Below the pieces are notes generated by a model. It saw only the letters and a list, made by a program, of their open reading frames with translations, was not told where the DNA came from and ran no database searches. The translations under genes were made by a program, and so were the position numbers. From Variovorax sp. UMC13 (GTDB taxonomy: Bacteria; Pseudomonadota; Gammaproteobacteria; Burkholderiales; Burkholderiaceae_C), in contig NZ_LZZW01000038.1 in assembly GCF_014170375.1 (NCBI RefSeq), positions 1-32,023 of the forward strand: a stretch of DNA of 32,023 nt. Reading direction: 5' to 3'. Each line of letters starts with the position of its first letter. Position 1 is the stretch's first letter. Positions 31,526 through 32,023 of this stretch are shown here, piece by piece.

Positions 31526-32023
31526 TTCGAGGCCTCTTCGCTGTCATCGCGGCGGCCGCGGCGGATGAACAGGCCCACCGCCCGCAGCGCGATCGCGGTC
31601 GACACGATCGGCAGCCAGATCGAATACCACCACTGCGGCACGCCGATGCCTGGCGAGGTCTCGTCGAAGCGGAAGTCGTCCCAGACCATGCGCGTGCTCA
31701 GCGCCGCGATCAGCAGGAACAACGCCGCCACCAGCACCGCGCCGAACTGCGACAGCCGCTTGCGCCGCGCCATCGAGCCGCTTTCCGAGAAGTACTCGAT
31801 GCGGATGTGGCGGTCGCGAGCCACCGCGGCGGAGCCGGCCACCATGGCCAGCAGGATCATCAGGAAGACCGAGAACTCCTCGGTCCACGCGAAGGACGAG
31901 TCGGTGAAGTAGCGCACCAGCACGTTGGCGAAGGTGATGCAGGCCAGCAGGCCCATGATCACGACGGTGGCCCAGTCCTCGATGGCCAGCGGCACCTTGG
32001 CGGGTTCGTCGGCGGCTTCGATC
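31522..32023 (-). CDS. dctQ: TRAP transporter small permease, DctQ type, 5' end cut
   Basis: This is the small TRAP subunit with four membrane helices (VVIMGLLACITFANVLVRYF, SVFLMILLAMVAGSAAVAR, and two more near the C-terminus). The motif WTEEFSVFLMILLAM and the following DRHIRIEYF are typical. The frame stays open to the window edge (I-E-A-A-D-E-P-A-K before the possible GTG at 31995), so the true start is probably outside. The C-terminus overlaps dctM by ATGA. Confidence 0.88.
   Translation of the reverse strand, partial: IEAADEPAKVPLAIEDWATVVIMGLLACITFANVLVRYFTDSSFAWTEEFSVFLMILLAMVAGSAAVARDRHIRIEYFSESGSMARRKRLSQFGAVLVAALFLLIAALSTRMVWDDFRFDETSPGIGVPQWWYSIWLPIVSTAIALRAVGLFIRRGRRDDSEEASK

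Overview
The window looks like chromosomal DNA of a high-GC betaproteobacterium of the Comamonadaceae, most probably Variovorax or a close relative. This rests on codon use and gene content (TRAP and NMT1-type uptake systems, many acyl-CoA genes, a FecI-type sigma factor, a Glt transporter next to a HypT-like LysR) and was not checked by any search. I saw no tRNA, rRNA, CRISPR array or transposase gene.

Left part (1-9.9 kb). A minus-strand ECF sigma factor with a possible Fur box opens the window, perhaps followed by a fecR-like gene cut by the edge. A plus-strand fatty-acid oxidation cluster follows: TetR regulator with a palindromic operator, acyl-CoA dehydrogenase, a small secreted DUF2147 protein, a FadN-type hydroxyacyl-CoA dehydrogenase/enoyl-CoA hydratase, thiolase, an acyl-CoA thioesterase-like protein and an enoyl-CoA hydratase/isomerase. 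Together they cover all steps of beta-oxidation. A DUF559 nuclease gene bracketed by 37-bp inverted hairpin repeats (36/37 identical) sits between the dehydrogenase/hydratase and the thiolase. The last gene ends in an 86-bp tandem duplication of its own 3' end.

Middle part (9.9-17.5 kb). A minus-strand operon with overlapping stops and starts encodes an ABC permease, an SDR-type epimerase, a GNAT acetyltransferase, a DHDPS-family aldolase/lyase and the ABC ATPase. Next come a TetR regulator and a divergent NMT1/THI5-like binding protein. Both promoters can be read in the sequence and carry related operators, so the set looks like one regulated uptake-and-breakdown system for an unidentified compound. 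A ParE-type toxin-antitoxin pair and a YciA-type thioesterase follow.

Right part (17.5-32 kb). An Atm1/MsbA-type ABC exporter is followed by a lower-GC three-gene cassette (large unrecognised protein, lipoprotein, coiled-coil membrane protein) that may be an effector-immunity module. Then come a D-2-hydroxyacid dehydrogenase, a HypT-like LysR regulator, the glutamate/aspartate transporter gltIJKL with clear terminators, an Rnk-like protein, and a TRAP transporter (Q-M-P order) cut by the right edge.

The best candidates for something undescribed are the repeat-bracketed DUF559 cassette, the 19.6-22.4 kb cassette, and the TetR-controlled ABC/DHDPS cluster with its double-operator promoter. Repeats related to the DUF559 arms may also have entered the ABC exporter coding sequence.
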